Shown here piece after piece: positions 1 to 10,349 of a stretch of 64,000 bases of DNA. The notes under the pieces are model-generated. The model had not been told where the DNA came from. It saw only the letters and a list, made by a program, of their open reading frames with translations, and searched no databases. Position numbers and translations under genes: made by a program. Position 1 is the stretch's first letter. Every line of letters begins with the position of its first letter. The DNA lies in NCBI GenBank assembly GCA_918807975.1, contig OU964921.1, positions 15,967,498 to 16,031,497 of the forward strand, written 5' to 3'. The DNA comes from Aplidium turbinatum. Its lineage: Eukaryota; Chordata; Ascidiacea; Aplousobranchia; Polyclinidae.

Positions 1-1069
1 CATACTTGTAGACAAACGATTTTTTTTTCACACCAGTTTAACTTCTGTTGAAATAGCACCAGCGGATAGCATGCAAAAGCTGGTTGAATTTGATCCAAAA
101 ACGGCCTCCCTTGAGCAGTTAACTTCCAAAAAAAGGTTGAAAAGCAAAGGGTTAATATAAGGCATTTTTGAACGTTTCTACATTTCAAAATAATTGCACT
201 ACCAAAGTCTACCATTATTGCACTAACATTAACATATACAGACGAAATCGGTTAATCGAATCACCTATTTGCCAAACGTTTTGATACGATTATACGATTG
301 ATTCGTTTAACCAATTTACTAAAAAAAAAGGTTTATTGTGAATGGGCGTAATTGTTGAGAAGATGTCTGTGCTGACTAGGCTGCAGCGCACATTACAACT
401 GATACTTCCTTCAACTGTTTACAATTCTGGTTAAACTTTAACCCTTTTTCCTGTGACGTATTTTGGCCAGTTGACTTGCGGACGGGGGGGTCGGTTCGAC
501 ACTATCACTTTGAGCTCGTGTAACTCAAAAACTACGCAAGATAGATCAATCAAATTTTCACATGGTGTAGATAATTTATCTGACAACATAACATCGAAAC
601 TCTTTTGCAATTTGTTCAACAGCGCAACTTGAAAAATCAAATAATTTGATGGTTGGTCATATTTTTTTATTTGACTTGAGAAATTGCTTCTTAATTAACT
701 TATAATTGAGTGTGACGGGTTAATTCCATTGTGTAGATTTTAATCTCTTATGCGGAGACGTCGTCCACGCTTCAATGAAATCGTAATTGGCGTCCGACTC
801 GCGTTTGATTGTTGTTTTGCCGGAGGCATTGTAAAAAAAAATTGCTTTGTTTCAACATTTGCAGAGAATGAGACAAAATCACCGCAAAAAACTATTTCAA
901 GTTCTTTTTGAGCCACATGTTTATAGTCTACACTTTTTCAAACGTACTGTCATTACTTGATATTGGAACTAAATGAAGCAATTTTTTTTTCACATTCACA
1001 CTGTCGAATTTGGTTATGCATGATCTAAAACACTTTGTATTTCACAGCACATCTCAGGAAGCTATTTAT

Positions 1070-1140
1070 TCGTTTTTAACATTATTTCAACGTCTAAAGC
1101 GGTTGAATCGATGTAAAAAGTGTCTGATTTGCTGTCTGGG
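1070..1140. repeat. Palindromic MITE, degenerate copy
   Basis: The right arm reads TTGAATCGATGTAAAAA and ends in GCTGTCTGGG. The left arm is eroded. It belongs to the palindromic family best seen at 46446-46532. Confidence 0.6.
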
Positions 1141-1915
1141 TAGCGGTTGAACACAGAAAAGTAAGGTAGCCTAATGCTGTCACGTGGTATTTGAACAACA
1201 ACCTATCCAAAGGTAGTGACTTGCTTCGATAGGAGCTTGTTCCATCTTAGAGCTTGTTCCAAAACTCCTGACTGATAAACTATGTCACGATGCATTCCAA
1301 AGTGATACGTTTCAATACTTACCAACAATGATCACTTTGAATGAAACAATTTTGCAAACAATTGTGACAAAATGTAGTGATAATAATAATCGTTTAGTCA
1401 AATCGTGTTGGTAGGCCATAGAAGAGGTCGTTTGCCAAATGGAACTCCCGTTCTGCGTGACAAACTCAAAGTCGTGGCATAACGATACGAAAAATAGAAA
1501 CAAATCTTTTTCAGGCCGAGTGCTATTGTCGTAAAAAAACAAAAAATCACTAAAGTGTTGACTTTTTCCTTGGGCAAAATTGAAGGTTATTGATATTTTA
1601 AAAATGCACGTTTGTGTCAAAATGATTGAAGTGTTTTTTTTCATGTTGTTAACTAGATTGGCAAAATAACGTTTTCTACATTTTTTTCTAATTTGTTGGA
1701 CATGCATTTTGTGTCAAGTTATTTATTACGCATTAGAAGATTTATTTCTGTTCAAATTTTGAAATAGCATTTTAGATGCAGTTTGCGGTTGATGGCGTTA
1801 CTGCAAAAGCCATCGTTTGTAATTGACACACATCAAAAACAAAAGACGCATAAACTACTGCTGGCTGATAGACCACGTCACAATACATCATAATGATGTT
1901 CTTCCGAACCGAAGA

Positions 1916-1996
1916 CCCAGAAAACCAATTTTGTCGTATATTAGTTTAGACGTCTGCAGACGTTGAACCAATGACAAAAAGTGATTTGCTGGTTTG
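1916..1996. repeat. Palindromic MITE copy
   Basis: The centre is ACGTCTGCAGACGTTGAACC and the right arm ends GATTTGCTGG. The left arm starts CCCAGAAAACCAATTTTG. Both arms are recognisable but diverged, which suggests an older copy of the CTGCAG-centred family. Confidence 0.65.
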
Positions 1997-3793
1997 AAAC
2001 AAAGTAATTGCTGTTTCCAATGTGCAAACATTTTGATAAAAAGTAATCAAGTTTTGGCCACAGCTTTCTGGTCCATTTAGGCTACTATGGTCAATCAACT
2101 CACGTTGCAAATAACTTGTTTTGTGTAAAGTCTTGCTTGTGAAAGAATCGAAGTAAAAACACAAAAATGAAGTAAGCTATATTTACAGAGTATTATATTC
2201 TTGAATGAACCATAGTTTTAAAAAAAATAGTTTGAACAGGTTTCATCTGATAGAAACTATAGTTGATATCATCGCGAAGGATCAAATAGCTGCGAAAATC
2301 ACTTCAAGCAATTCTTTGGGGTGATTTTCATTATGCAAACCAAGGTGAACCTCAATATACATATTTTTATGCCAAACGATAAAAATCGTTCTTTCTTTTT
2401 TTCAAGGACAAGGAAAACGATCCGTATAAAAAATAATTCAATTCAACATATTTTCCTTTTGTCAGATATGCATTTTGTGTAACAATGCTTTAGCAAAATT
2501 GCTGAGTATAATATAGCGTTTGAGATGCAGTCAGAGAATGCAACTTTATGGTGGAAGGCGTTATTACAAAAGCCAATCTTTTGTCACGGAAATGTATTCG
2601 AAAACAAAAAGTCACAAAAGCGGCTGACTGATAGATTGCGTTACAATACGTTACAAAAACGAGGCATTGATTTCAGATTTTTTCAACCCAACAAACAACT
2701 TTGCTCCAAATGACACAAACGTCCAAATTTATGCAGAAAAAGATATAGGCACCTACACCGTTTTGTGAAAATAAGCTTTTGAAGACTAACATTTGAATGA
2801 AAAGTTTGAATTTATTGAGTTCGTCCTAATAGTGTTTCTGCTGAGATATATCAAAACTTTTAAATCCTCGTAGAGAAAAAATAATTTTGTAATCTCTCAA
2901 GCAACTGCAAAATTACCATTTAGGTAAAGATTCAGTGCTGATACAATATGCACAATGTTTGTCAAAGCACAATAATTTAGCTGCGCGTGTTTTTCCACAA
3001 AAGCCAAGCAGTTTAGATAATCTGTGTCAAGTTCTTTTCAGTATCCATCAATCTCTCGTTTTCATAAAACATTTTCACAACGTCCATAAATATTCATGTG
3101 AATATAAGTGCACAGGTAGGCTACATGCAAAAGTTTATTGGCAGGTCAAGAACGCACTCCTTGCTTTCGGACAAGAAATCAAGAAATATACCACATTAGT
3201 CTGTTTGTTTTATGAGATAAACAGAGTTTTGTTAAGAATTTTCCTACTGCTTCTTGTTATAAGTTAGAAACAAAATGTATTGCCCATAGAAAACAACGTA
3301 AAATTACATTTTTTTCAGCTTAGCTTATCGGATGCTCTCTTATAATTTCAAAGAAACTCAGATGTAATTAAAAGATTAATCAAAGCAACTCAAAACTCGA
3401 GTTTGCAAACAAAAGGCGGAATCATTACGGTTGAATGCTTTACAACAAAGCCAACTCATGAGATATCTGCGTCGCAGACAGACACTGCAATCCTATTAAT
3501 CCGTATAATTTGAAAACAAAAGGGCTAGCTAGTAGCTAGCTAAAATATCAGAATATGTTATGAAAATCATGTAATATCTTTAAAACTATATAATAGACAA
3601 TAGCAACGTCATTTAAAGTGGAATAAATACTTGAATAATTTTTAGGATAAGTCAAGAAATTTTAAAGCTGTGGATCGCGCAGTTCTTTAATGATATTGCT
3701 TTGAAAAGTACCAAGTACCCACCGACCCCCCCCACAGGAAATAGGGTTAAAGAGTTTACTAGTTCTGTGTTACATAACACTATGCTGTATGTT

Positions 3794-3881
3794 CCAGCCA
3801 GCAAAACTGGTCCTTTTTACATTGATTTATCGTCTGCAGACGTTGAAACAATGTAAAAAAGACCAGCTTTGCTGACTGGGC
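3794..3881. repeat. Palindromic MITE copy, near full length
   Basis: About 88 bp that fold back on themselves. The left arm starts CCAGCCAGCAAAACTGGTCC, the centre is CGTCTGCAGACGTTG, and the right arm ends GACCAGCTTTGCTGACTGGG. The arms pair over nearly their whole length, so the sequence could form one long hairpin in single-stranded form. Confidence 0.8.
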
Positions 3882-4947
3882 TGAGCATGTACGATCAAAG
3901 CATTTTTCTGCAAACTGCGGAAATCGGACTTATTTTAATCTCACCGATCTCTGTGACGTCACAAGACGAAATTTGACGTTGACGTTTTTGATTCAAGCGT
4001 GCTATTTTTAGCTCCATACCAGCTGTGTAGTTTTGAGTATGGAACGTGGCCTACGAAAATAGTGGTATGGTAGAAAAACACGGCTCACCAGTGACGATCG
4101 GTGAGGGAAAGCAAGGAAAGCAGTGCTTACCTTAGCAAAAACTATGCAAAATATAATGACTGAATTCTAGGTTTAACTTATTATTTTTATCACGTCTATC
4201 TTAACTTGAAAATTACTGTATTCGTGACTAGATTTACTCGTAACGCTTGTGAGTAGTCTAAGTCCTCACCAAACCGCATGTCTTGCCTATAAATGCCAAT
4301 TGACGCAAACGGTTCTGTCAGAAACAATCACTGAGGCTCCAGGTAAGCAACTATCAAACTTGCTTTCCCAGATTCAAAAATGTCAAAAAACGCCTTCGTT
4401 TTAACCAATCCTCACCCGTTTTGCAAAACGTCACCAGCTGCTTAGCCAATCAGATGTGTTATGGTTATGGTAGGTTAGTTGTGCTTTCCCAGTGACGTCA
4501 ATGCGTACATTCGCTAGAGCGACTAGACTAACTCGTCAGAATGGTATCTCGTCACGGTAAACACACAGCATCATGATGCCAAAAAGCTTGTTGCTGTTTT
4601 TTGATGTCTCCTCGCCATGTACTTTAGCCTACTGTACTAGCTTTCATAGTCATGCCTTTGCCCTTTTTACAGCGTTGATATAACGTTACTTCGCCAATGA
4701 ACGTTCAGGTGCGGATGCAATATTTAGTTTGTTAAGCTTCTATACGCAGGAGGCAAACTTATCCAGCTTTTTGTACAAATTGCTTGCGGTTGTAATGTTT
4801 AGGCCTAAGTGTTAGTTTTTGTAGTGTAGGGTTAACTGAATATCTGAGAATGAACATTCATGACGAATTAAACATTTAGACAACTATTATTCCATGTCTA
4901 ACACCTGACTTGACATCCTATACACCTCTAAATGCTCTACTAAGACA

Positions 4948-5035
4948 CGGCGTTTGTCGAATAGTGGCGGCGCGTGTCGAACGGCATTGCTACCGAAAAA
5001 GGCAAAAATCGTAGCTCTGTGCACAGGTAAGAGAT
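4948..5035 (+). repeat. Fragment of the hAT element family found at 38425-41895
   Basis: The stretch beginning ACACGGCGTTTGTCGAATAG and running to AAAAATCGTAGCTCTG closely matches 41752-41842, which lies near the right end of the hAT at 38425-41895. The open frame over it is therefore repeat-derived. It is not a host exon, although GTAAGA follows directly and looks like a splice donor. Confidence 0.65.
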
Positions 5036-6026
5036 CCATTTTGATTACGGTACCGGACTCTCATGTTATTTTAAACCTTAACAAGGGAGAAAAACTAACA
5101 GACATGCTTAACGACGGAAATATGAAGCTGATACGCAGGAAGGTGAGCTGCTGCATGAGTTCTGGATAAAAATTCGAAATAAATATCCTTGCATTGGAGA
5201 AAAGGCATCAATTGGTGATTTTTCTTCAGTTTTCCACATCATACCAATGCGAAATTAGATATTCTGTTATGACGAAAATCAAAACATAAAAATTAAAAGG
5301 CTACAAGAAAGAAAAAAATGAGAGTACTGCATAGGTTCTCTGAATGTGCAGTGTGCACCCAGATATAGGTTAAATGAAATTTTAACGTAAAACTGAGAAC
5401 AAATTTCACACTGACTTTAAAATAATTAAACTATACTGTATAGCTTTGTTTGCTTTTTTTTTCAAAATGCCGTTTCAGAGTGGCATTCATTGTCCAAGTA
5501 AAACTGCTGTGTTACTTTATGTCTATTGATTTCTGATGTTATTATAATTTGCTTTCCTAAAGGTACCAACAGAACATGCCCACTTTTCTCCACACTGCAT
5601 TAGAGCTAAAAGTCAAGCAGAGAAGCTATGATTATGAATACCACTTTTCAAAGTCTTTGGTATGAAATGATTAAGGTTTGTTCAAACAAACTGTTGAAGG
5701 GGTGCCACAAAATATTTTTCTCTTTTGTAGGTGCCGTAAGCCCAAAAAGGTTGGGAATCACTCATATAAAGAGTCACTGTGCAAATCAAGTATAATATAC
5801 GAGGTTAGGGTTGTTAGGGGCCCATAAAAATTCAATGATTAATTCAAGGGGAAAAATTTTTGGTGAAACTCTGATCAGCGACTTCGGTTTTGTTCTATTT
5901 TTTCTTTCGATCTTTTGAGGTGACGAAATAGGTTGCATCCAAAGTTTGTAGGGTTCTGGCTAATGTTGAATAGTTTGCAAAAGTGGAAGTTATTGCCAAT
6001 TGTAAAGTTGCTGTTGCAAGTAGTTT
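5036..6026. other. Noncoding, nothing recognised
   Basis: No protein family, RNA gene or repeat structure was recognised here. The short open frame ending near 5169 has no recognisable domain. Confidence 0.5.
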
Positions 6027-6809
6027 TAGAGTTCGACCGATATCACTTTTTCAGGCCGATACCGATATTTATAAAAATTTTAGGCCGATACCGATATATT
6101 TCAACCGATATATATCAACTACGAAAAATTTGTTACCAACAAAGTTATTAAGCAACAAACCAAAGAAAGTTTATGCATTGGTTGCTGTAATGGAAAAATC
6201 ATTCTTAACACTAATCATAAAAAAACACCAAACAAAAAAGAAACAACCAAATGCATTAGCCTACTTTTTTGTGTTCAATTCAATAATCAAAGTTCAACAG
6301 TTTCAAATTGTAGTTCAAAAAAACATAGTTTCTCAGCATTCATGCCAAGAAGAGAACATCTTTTGTCATCGTAAATCAGTCCAACACGACAGGAGTTTCT
6401 GCTAGGATTAGCACAAAGACCGGTGTCACCGCCACTAACCCGGTAAACAGAAGCACAACCAGGCAGCACCAATTAAATAGGCAGCTAGGAGAGCACCCTT
6501 CCACGTGCAGAAAACTAGAAATTCAAAAGCATACCCACCTGCTGCGTGCAAAAATGGTTTGTTTGCAACCGCTTGCACATAAATAAAACGAGAGAGTTTA
6601 AATGCGCGTTTGAGCAACTTGTATTTCTTCTAAAGGCATGTATGACTGGTTTTGAGTGTGCTTTTGCTGGCCGATGTTGATCGGCGAAAAACAGCCGATG
6701 CAATATATCGGCTACTCCTGATATCTGCCGATAAATATCGGCTGATATCAGGAGTATCAGTCAAATATATCAGTCAAATATCGGCTGACTGATATATCGG
6801 TGGAGCTGT
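6027..6809. mobile_element. Non-autonomous hAT element with ATATCGG-rich ends
   Basis: The element starts TAGAGTTCGACCGATAT and ends ATATCGGTGGAGCTGTA, which are imperfect inverted termini. Both sides carry the same 8 bp, AGTAGTTT (6019-6026 and 6810-6817), the TSD length typical of hAT transposons. The subterminal regions repeat GCCGATACCGATAT-like words many times, as expected for clustered transposase-binding sites. The interior encodes no recognisable transposase, so it is a deletion derivative or MITE. Confidence 0.8.
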
Positions 6810-6960
6810 AAGTAGTTTATATATATCTATTTTGAAGACGATTTTGAAGAAGTTTGCTGCTCAGAATGTGATTTCTTATATGCTGGAAGTGCTGAACCAT
6901 TTGTTTGGTCCTTCAAGGATGTCTGGAAGCAATCTACAATCTCAAAAGTAGAACTATTCA

Positions 6961-7065
6961 ACATTTAATTGACTGTTTATCGTTTGATTATCCCAATAAA
7001 CTATGTCATCAATCTTTCCAAAGTATATTTACGTGTAAGATATAGAAAGAACAGCTACTAACTGT
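6961..7065 (+). repeat. Dispersed repeat, also at 20995-21090
   Basis: ATTTAATTGACTG is followed by CCCAATAAACTATGTCAT and GTAAGATATAGAAAG. A closely similar series occurs at 20995-21090 in the same orientation. It ends about 150 bp before a TM2D1 exon, and the second copy lies in a later intron of the same gene. The class of repeat is unknown. Confidence 0.6.
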
Positions 7066-7212
7066 ATTGAACTTTGAAAGCTGGCATGTCATGTCATGTT
7101 TGCTTTGTGCATTTTGTTTTGTATGACTTAATAAAATTTCATCAATATCAGTGCATGGACACATTTGCACTGAAAAAAAAGTTTGAAAACTACTGAATTG
7201 ATTTGTTTTTAG

Positions 7213-7327
7213 GGGTTGTAGCAAAGATGGTCATGCATTTATTAGTTGTCGTCCATTGAATGGAATCAGTTGCTCTTTTGATATTTCTGGAGAGGGATTT
7301 GTAGTCGCAAGCTTCAATGGCAGTCAA
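7213..7327 (+). CDS. TM2D1: TM2D1-like gene, internal exon (cysteine-rich extracellular part)
   Basis: The exon begins after TTTTTAG and ends at CAA before GTAAAT. After one leading base, the frame is open from GCSKDGHAFISC to the end, FNGSQ. TM2D1 proteins have a cysteine-rich luminal or extracellular segment between the signal peptide and the two membrane helices, and the spacing of the three cysteines and the terminal 'NGSQ' match that segment. Joined in frame 0 to the next exon it reads FNGSQ-IGFEQNVTC, which aligns with the corresponding human segment from memory (TGNEVGFFKPISC). The first exon(s), with the signal peptide and the CxxLxxGQ stretch, are not seen in the window or were not recognised. 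TM2D proteins are linked to Notch signalling in flies, where this member is called biscotti. The intron after this exon is 12.5 kb and full of transposons. Confidence 0.8.
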
Positions 7328-8040
7328 GTAAATAATATATGTATAAATTACAAATTCTATATGTTATTCTATTTGGATAAGGTCCTTCTAATGAAAGTGA
7401 AACAGGCTGTAGAGGTTTTTAGACAGTATGGTGATTTCCCTAACCACGAATAATATTATTTAGTAAAATCACCCAAAACAAAAACTTCAAAATAAACAGG
7501 CTAATGTTTATTTAAACTCAAAAACTGAAACGGCACAGGTAAGAAGATTGCTATCTCTATTTCTGCACTAAAACGTAGACAAAAACAGCTTTTCAGATTT
7601 CAGCAATCAGCAAATGTTTCACCTAGGCCAAAATCCTTTCCCAAATCAAATTGAAAACTTTCTGACCATCTGCACTAACTTTGCTGAAATTCTCTTCTAG
7701 TGAGCTTAGAATGACCAATTGATGAAACATCAATAGAATTGCAACATGATACTCTAGCGCCATGTGACAAATAAAAGTTCAAAAAAGCAACCACTAGATG
7801 TTGATAGTGATTGGCGAAATTTTAACATTGCACAAGAACGACCATACGTTTGGCATATCGCGTTTGATCTGGTCATAGAAAAGGTGAGGAAGTGTAATGA
7901 AGAGTAGGTAGCGTAAGATGCAGATATAATTCAGATATAATATATGCATTAGAGAATGTAGAAACTTATTTAAACATGTATACACTTACAGGCTAGTGTA
8001 GTGGCCTTTGGGGTGGGCAAATTTATGGGGCCCGCGCTTA
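7328..8040. other. Start of the large TM2D1 intron
   Basis: Noncoding. A short dispersed repeat at about 7375-7450 (AAGGTCCTTCTAATGA, then GTGAAACAGGCTGT) recurs at about 23425-23500 in the last intron of the same gene. Nothing else was recognised. Confidence 0.5.
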
Positions 8041-8314
8041 GGGAACGTTCAAATATTACGTAACGCCTTTTTTCCGAATTTTTAACCCCCCCCTCCCCCA
8101 TGTAACGCCAACGTAACGCTTTTTTCAATCTCCCCCCTCCCCCATGTAACGCTTTTTCATTACAAATTCAGCACAAAAAACTACCATTCCGTACTCGAAA
8201 GCGTTACGTAACGTTTTGCTTGAACTCCCTCCCCCCCGATGTGACGCTAACGTAACGCTTTGCATAAACCCCCCCCTCCCCCTCGAAGGCGTTACGTAAT
8301 ATTTGAACGTTCCC
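8041..8314. mobile_element. MITE with GGGAACGTTC ends and TTA duplication
   Basis: The inverted termini are GGGAACGTTCAAATATTACG at the left and its complement at the right, ending GAACGTTCCC. TTA is duplicated at 8038-8040 and 8315-8317, which fits a PIF/Harbinger-type 3-bp TSD. Inside, the words GTAACGC and CCCCCCTCCCCC alternate in both orientations, giving an unusual poly-C/poly-G composition. The open frame across it on the minus strand is an artefact of this composition. Confidence 0.8.
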
Positions 8315-8490
8315 TTATCCAAAATATGCAAAAATAAAACATTAAGCACTAGCAGAAACCAGTATGCTAACTTAAACTTTTCCACCATAGTTTATAGTTT
8401 GCATCCCTATTATTCTTAGAGTCAGTTTTACGTACTTTTTCAATCAGCACCTGGCAACCTTGTTTGAAGGTGCTGACTGCTGATTAGAAT

Positions 8491-8907
8491 GGTAGGAACT
8501 TTTACGTAGTACACTGTCCGAATTCCATAACGCAATCATGCGTGACGTATGTGACATCACTGGTATTTCAGTCACAATTTTCCTTATTAACTCCATTGAT
8601 TGCAGTCATTAAGATTCTTCTTGCACTCAGTTCAGTTGCAGAAGAAAAAATAGTATTACTATTAGCAGAAGGTGGGAATCGAATCCATGCAATCGAAATT
8701 ACTACTACTTTGCCCTAACCCTAACCCATTCGGCCACGCAGGTTGTGGGGAGGCATTCAGTTAAACTTCTTTGTATCAAAATTTTTCGATAAAGACGACC
8801 AGATAATCACGTGTTAAGTCACATGACTGAAGTCAGCTGATTTGCGTGTACGTCACGCATGATTGCGTTCTGGAATTCGGACAGTGTACTACGTTAAAGT
8901 GCCTACC
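8491..8907. mobile_element. MITE with 60-bp inverted repeats and 9-bp TSD, carrying a tRNA-like cassette
   Basis: The left end starts GGTAGGAACTTTTACGTAGT and the right end is its near-complement, ending GTGCCTACC. The arms pair over about 60 bp, including ACTGTCCGAATTCC and GCAATCATGCGTGACGTA. GATTAGAAT occurs at both sides (8482-8490 and 8908-8916), a perfect 9-bp TSD. A 9-bp TSD fits Mutator-like elements better than hAT (8 bp), but no transposase is present to decide. A tRNA-like segment lies in the middle on the minus strand. Confidence 0.85.
8665..8751 (-). tRNA. tRNA-like segment (Leu/Ser type), probably not functional
   Basis: Read on the minus strand, TGGCCGAATGGGTTAGGG matches the A box and D arm of long-variable-arm tRNAs, and GGATTCGATTCCCA matches the B box and T arm at the right distance for a tRNA of 85-90 nt. 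The acceptor ends do not pair convincingly, and the interior contains CCCTAACCCTAACCC on the + strand. It lies inside a transposable element, so a captured tRNA or SINE head is more likely than a host tRNA gene. Confidence 0.5.
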
Positions 8908-8916
8908 GATTAGAAT

Positions 8917-10079
8917 AGCCTATGCTGTGTTGTTGATTTTAATTTCTTAATAAATTTCTTATGTCGATTGTTGCGTTGTGTAATGGCATTAATGAGTAAT
9001 GTCATCACTGCTATTCTGTTTTCAAGTCTTTAAAATGTTTGAATTGATATTTTTTTACTAAATAAATAAGAATTAGGAAAATTTCAGATTTGCAGTAATT
9101 TATATATATTGTCCTACAGACCAACATCGTCGTTTTTGGTATCCATTACGTGTTTTTTTCGGATGAAACTGTGAAAATAATCAGTAGGTATGCAGGAGCT
9201 AACCATGTCAAATGTAAGTAAGTTTATTCCAAAATAAACGTGCACTTGAAAGATTTGTTATATCTACGAATTTCCCAAACTACGCATTACGGATTTTTCC
9301 GATTCCACGAAAATCCTTGCTCTCAATCACGATTTTCGTCGGTATGTGCAAAGTTGATTGAGTTTTCGGCTGAAATTATTTTTTTGTAAGATAGGCTAGA
9401 TGCAAGTAGTTAGAAGGAGATTACCACCAAAAAAGTATATATTCCGAATTAAAGAGTGGGTGATGAAAAATATTTTGTGTTTTAGAAAAACAATTTGTAG
9501 TTAGGGGAATCACCACACTTGATTTTATTGTTTCATAGTATCAGACATGAAATTTACGTAAAATTATTACTTTTGTTTAAAACTAGTGTCATCTTATTGT
9601 ATATATACTATTGTTGCTTGAAAAATGTATAAAGTGGTTACTGGTCACAAATAAATGTAGCATAAAAGAAATAAATATTTAACAATAAGTTTAACGAATG
9701 TTTAACATTTTTTGTCAAAGCCGATGCAGCACTTGGTAATTCAATTCAGTTTATTTTGTTCTGTTGGCGAATAAATGAAAATAAATAAAACACTTAAATA
9801 ATTCGCCAACAAGGATGATAGCGAAAGACCTATCCAAACTCCAAAAGGTCACCAAAGTCAGCTGTCACCCAAATATACAAAACACCAAAAATTAGGAACA
9901 ATAATTAAAAGTTTAAAACAGAGATATATTGTAAATTATAATTCATAATACAGTGAAATAACACAGCAAGGCAATATGAAACATTAAAACTACCGTATGA
10001 TATGTGCAAGGAGCAAAAGATATGTTGTAGGAGTGATTGTTGTAGTAGTGTAGTACAAGTAGAAGTGTTGTAGTACATA
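8917..10079. other. Intron sequence, no gene recognised
   Basis: Noncoding and AT-rich. At about 9745-9805 TTCTGTTGGCGAATAAATGA is followed by its partial complement TTCGCCAACA, a small fold-back. Nothing else was recognised. Confidence 0.45.
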
Positions 10080-10349
10080 TAGTCCAGTCGTTGAAGGGTT
10101 TTACCTTGACTTAATTGGTGTAAAGCTGAAATTTTGCACATTGGTTCTGTTCATTATGTACAATGACCAAAAAAAAATCCCCGTCAAAATTTTTTGGTGA
10201 AAAAAAGTTATCCGCTATTTTCAAAATTCCGCCATTTTTTTCAAAATGGCGGATATACAATTACTGAATTATTCAATTTTTATGAAATTATAGTTAGTGT
10301 TGGTGCTCATTTAAAAGTAAATTTTATACTGCAATTATTTCACACTGGC

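Larger units (their letters stand above)
1..4947. other. Noncoding flank, no recognisable gene
   Basis: AT-rich sequence with only short open frames that resemble no family I know. It holds copies of the palindromic MITE listed separately. Around 3955-3975 and 4495-4500 there are GTGACGTCA-type CRE-like words, but nothing else suggests a promoter. The missing 5' exon(s) of the TM2D1-like gene could lie here, but I found no CxxLxxGQ-type exon that would show it. Confidence 0.5.

Noticed and set aside
4954-5169. Open frame with a GTAAGA donor-like end, a candidate first exon of TM2D1
   Set aside because: Its first 80 bp match 41752-41842 in a hAT element and no signal peptide or CxxLxxGQ block is present.
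6840-6960. Cysteine-containing open stretch (EEVCCSECDFLYAG) just upstream of a TM2D1 exon
   Set aside because: It lacks the spacing of the TM2D N-terminal cysteines and a clear donor, and is more likely chance.
8125-8388. Minus-strand open frame of 87 codons
   Set aside because: It covers the poly-C MITE; glycine/arginine-rich composition from C-runs, no homology.
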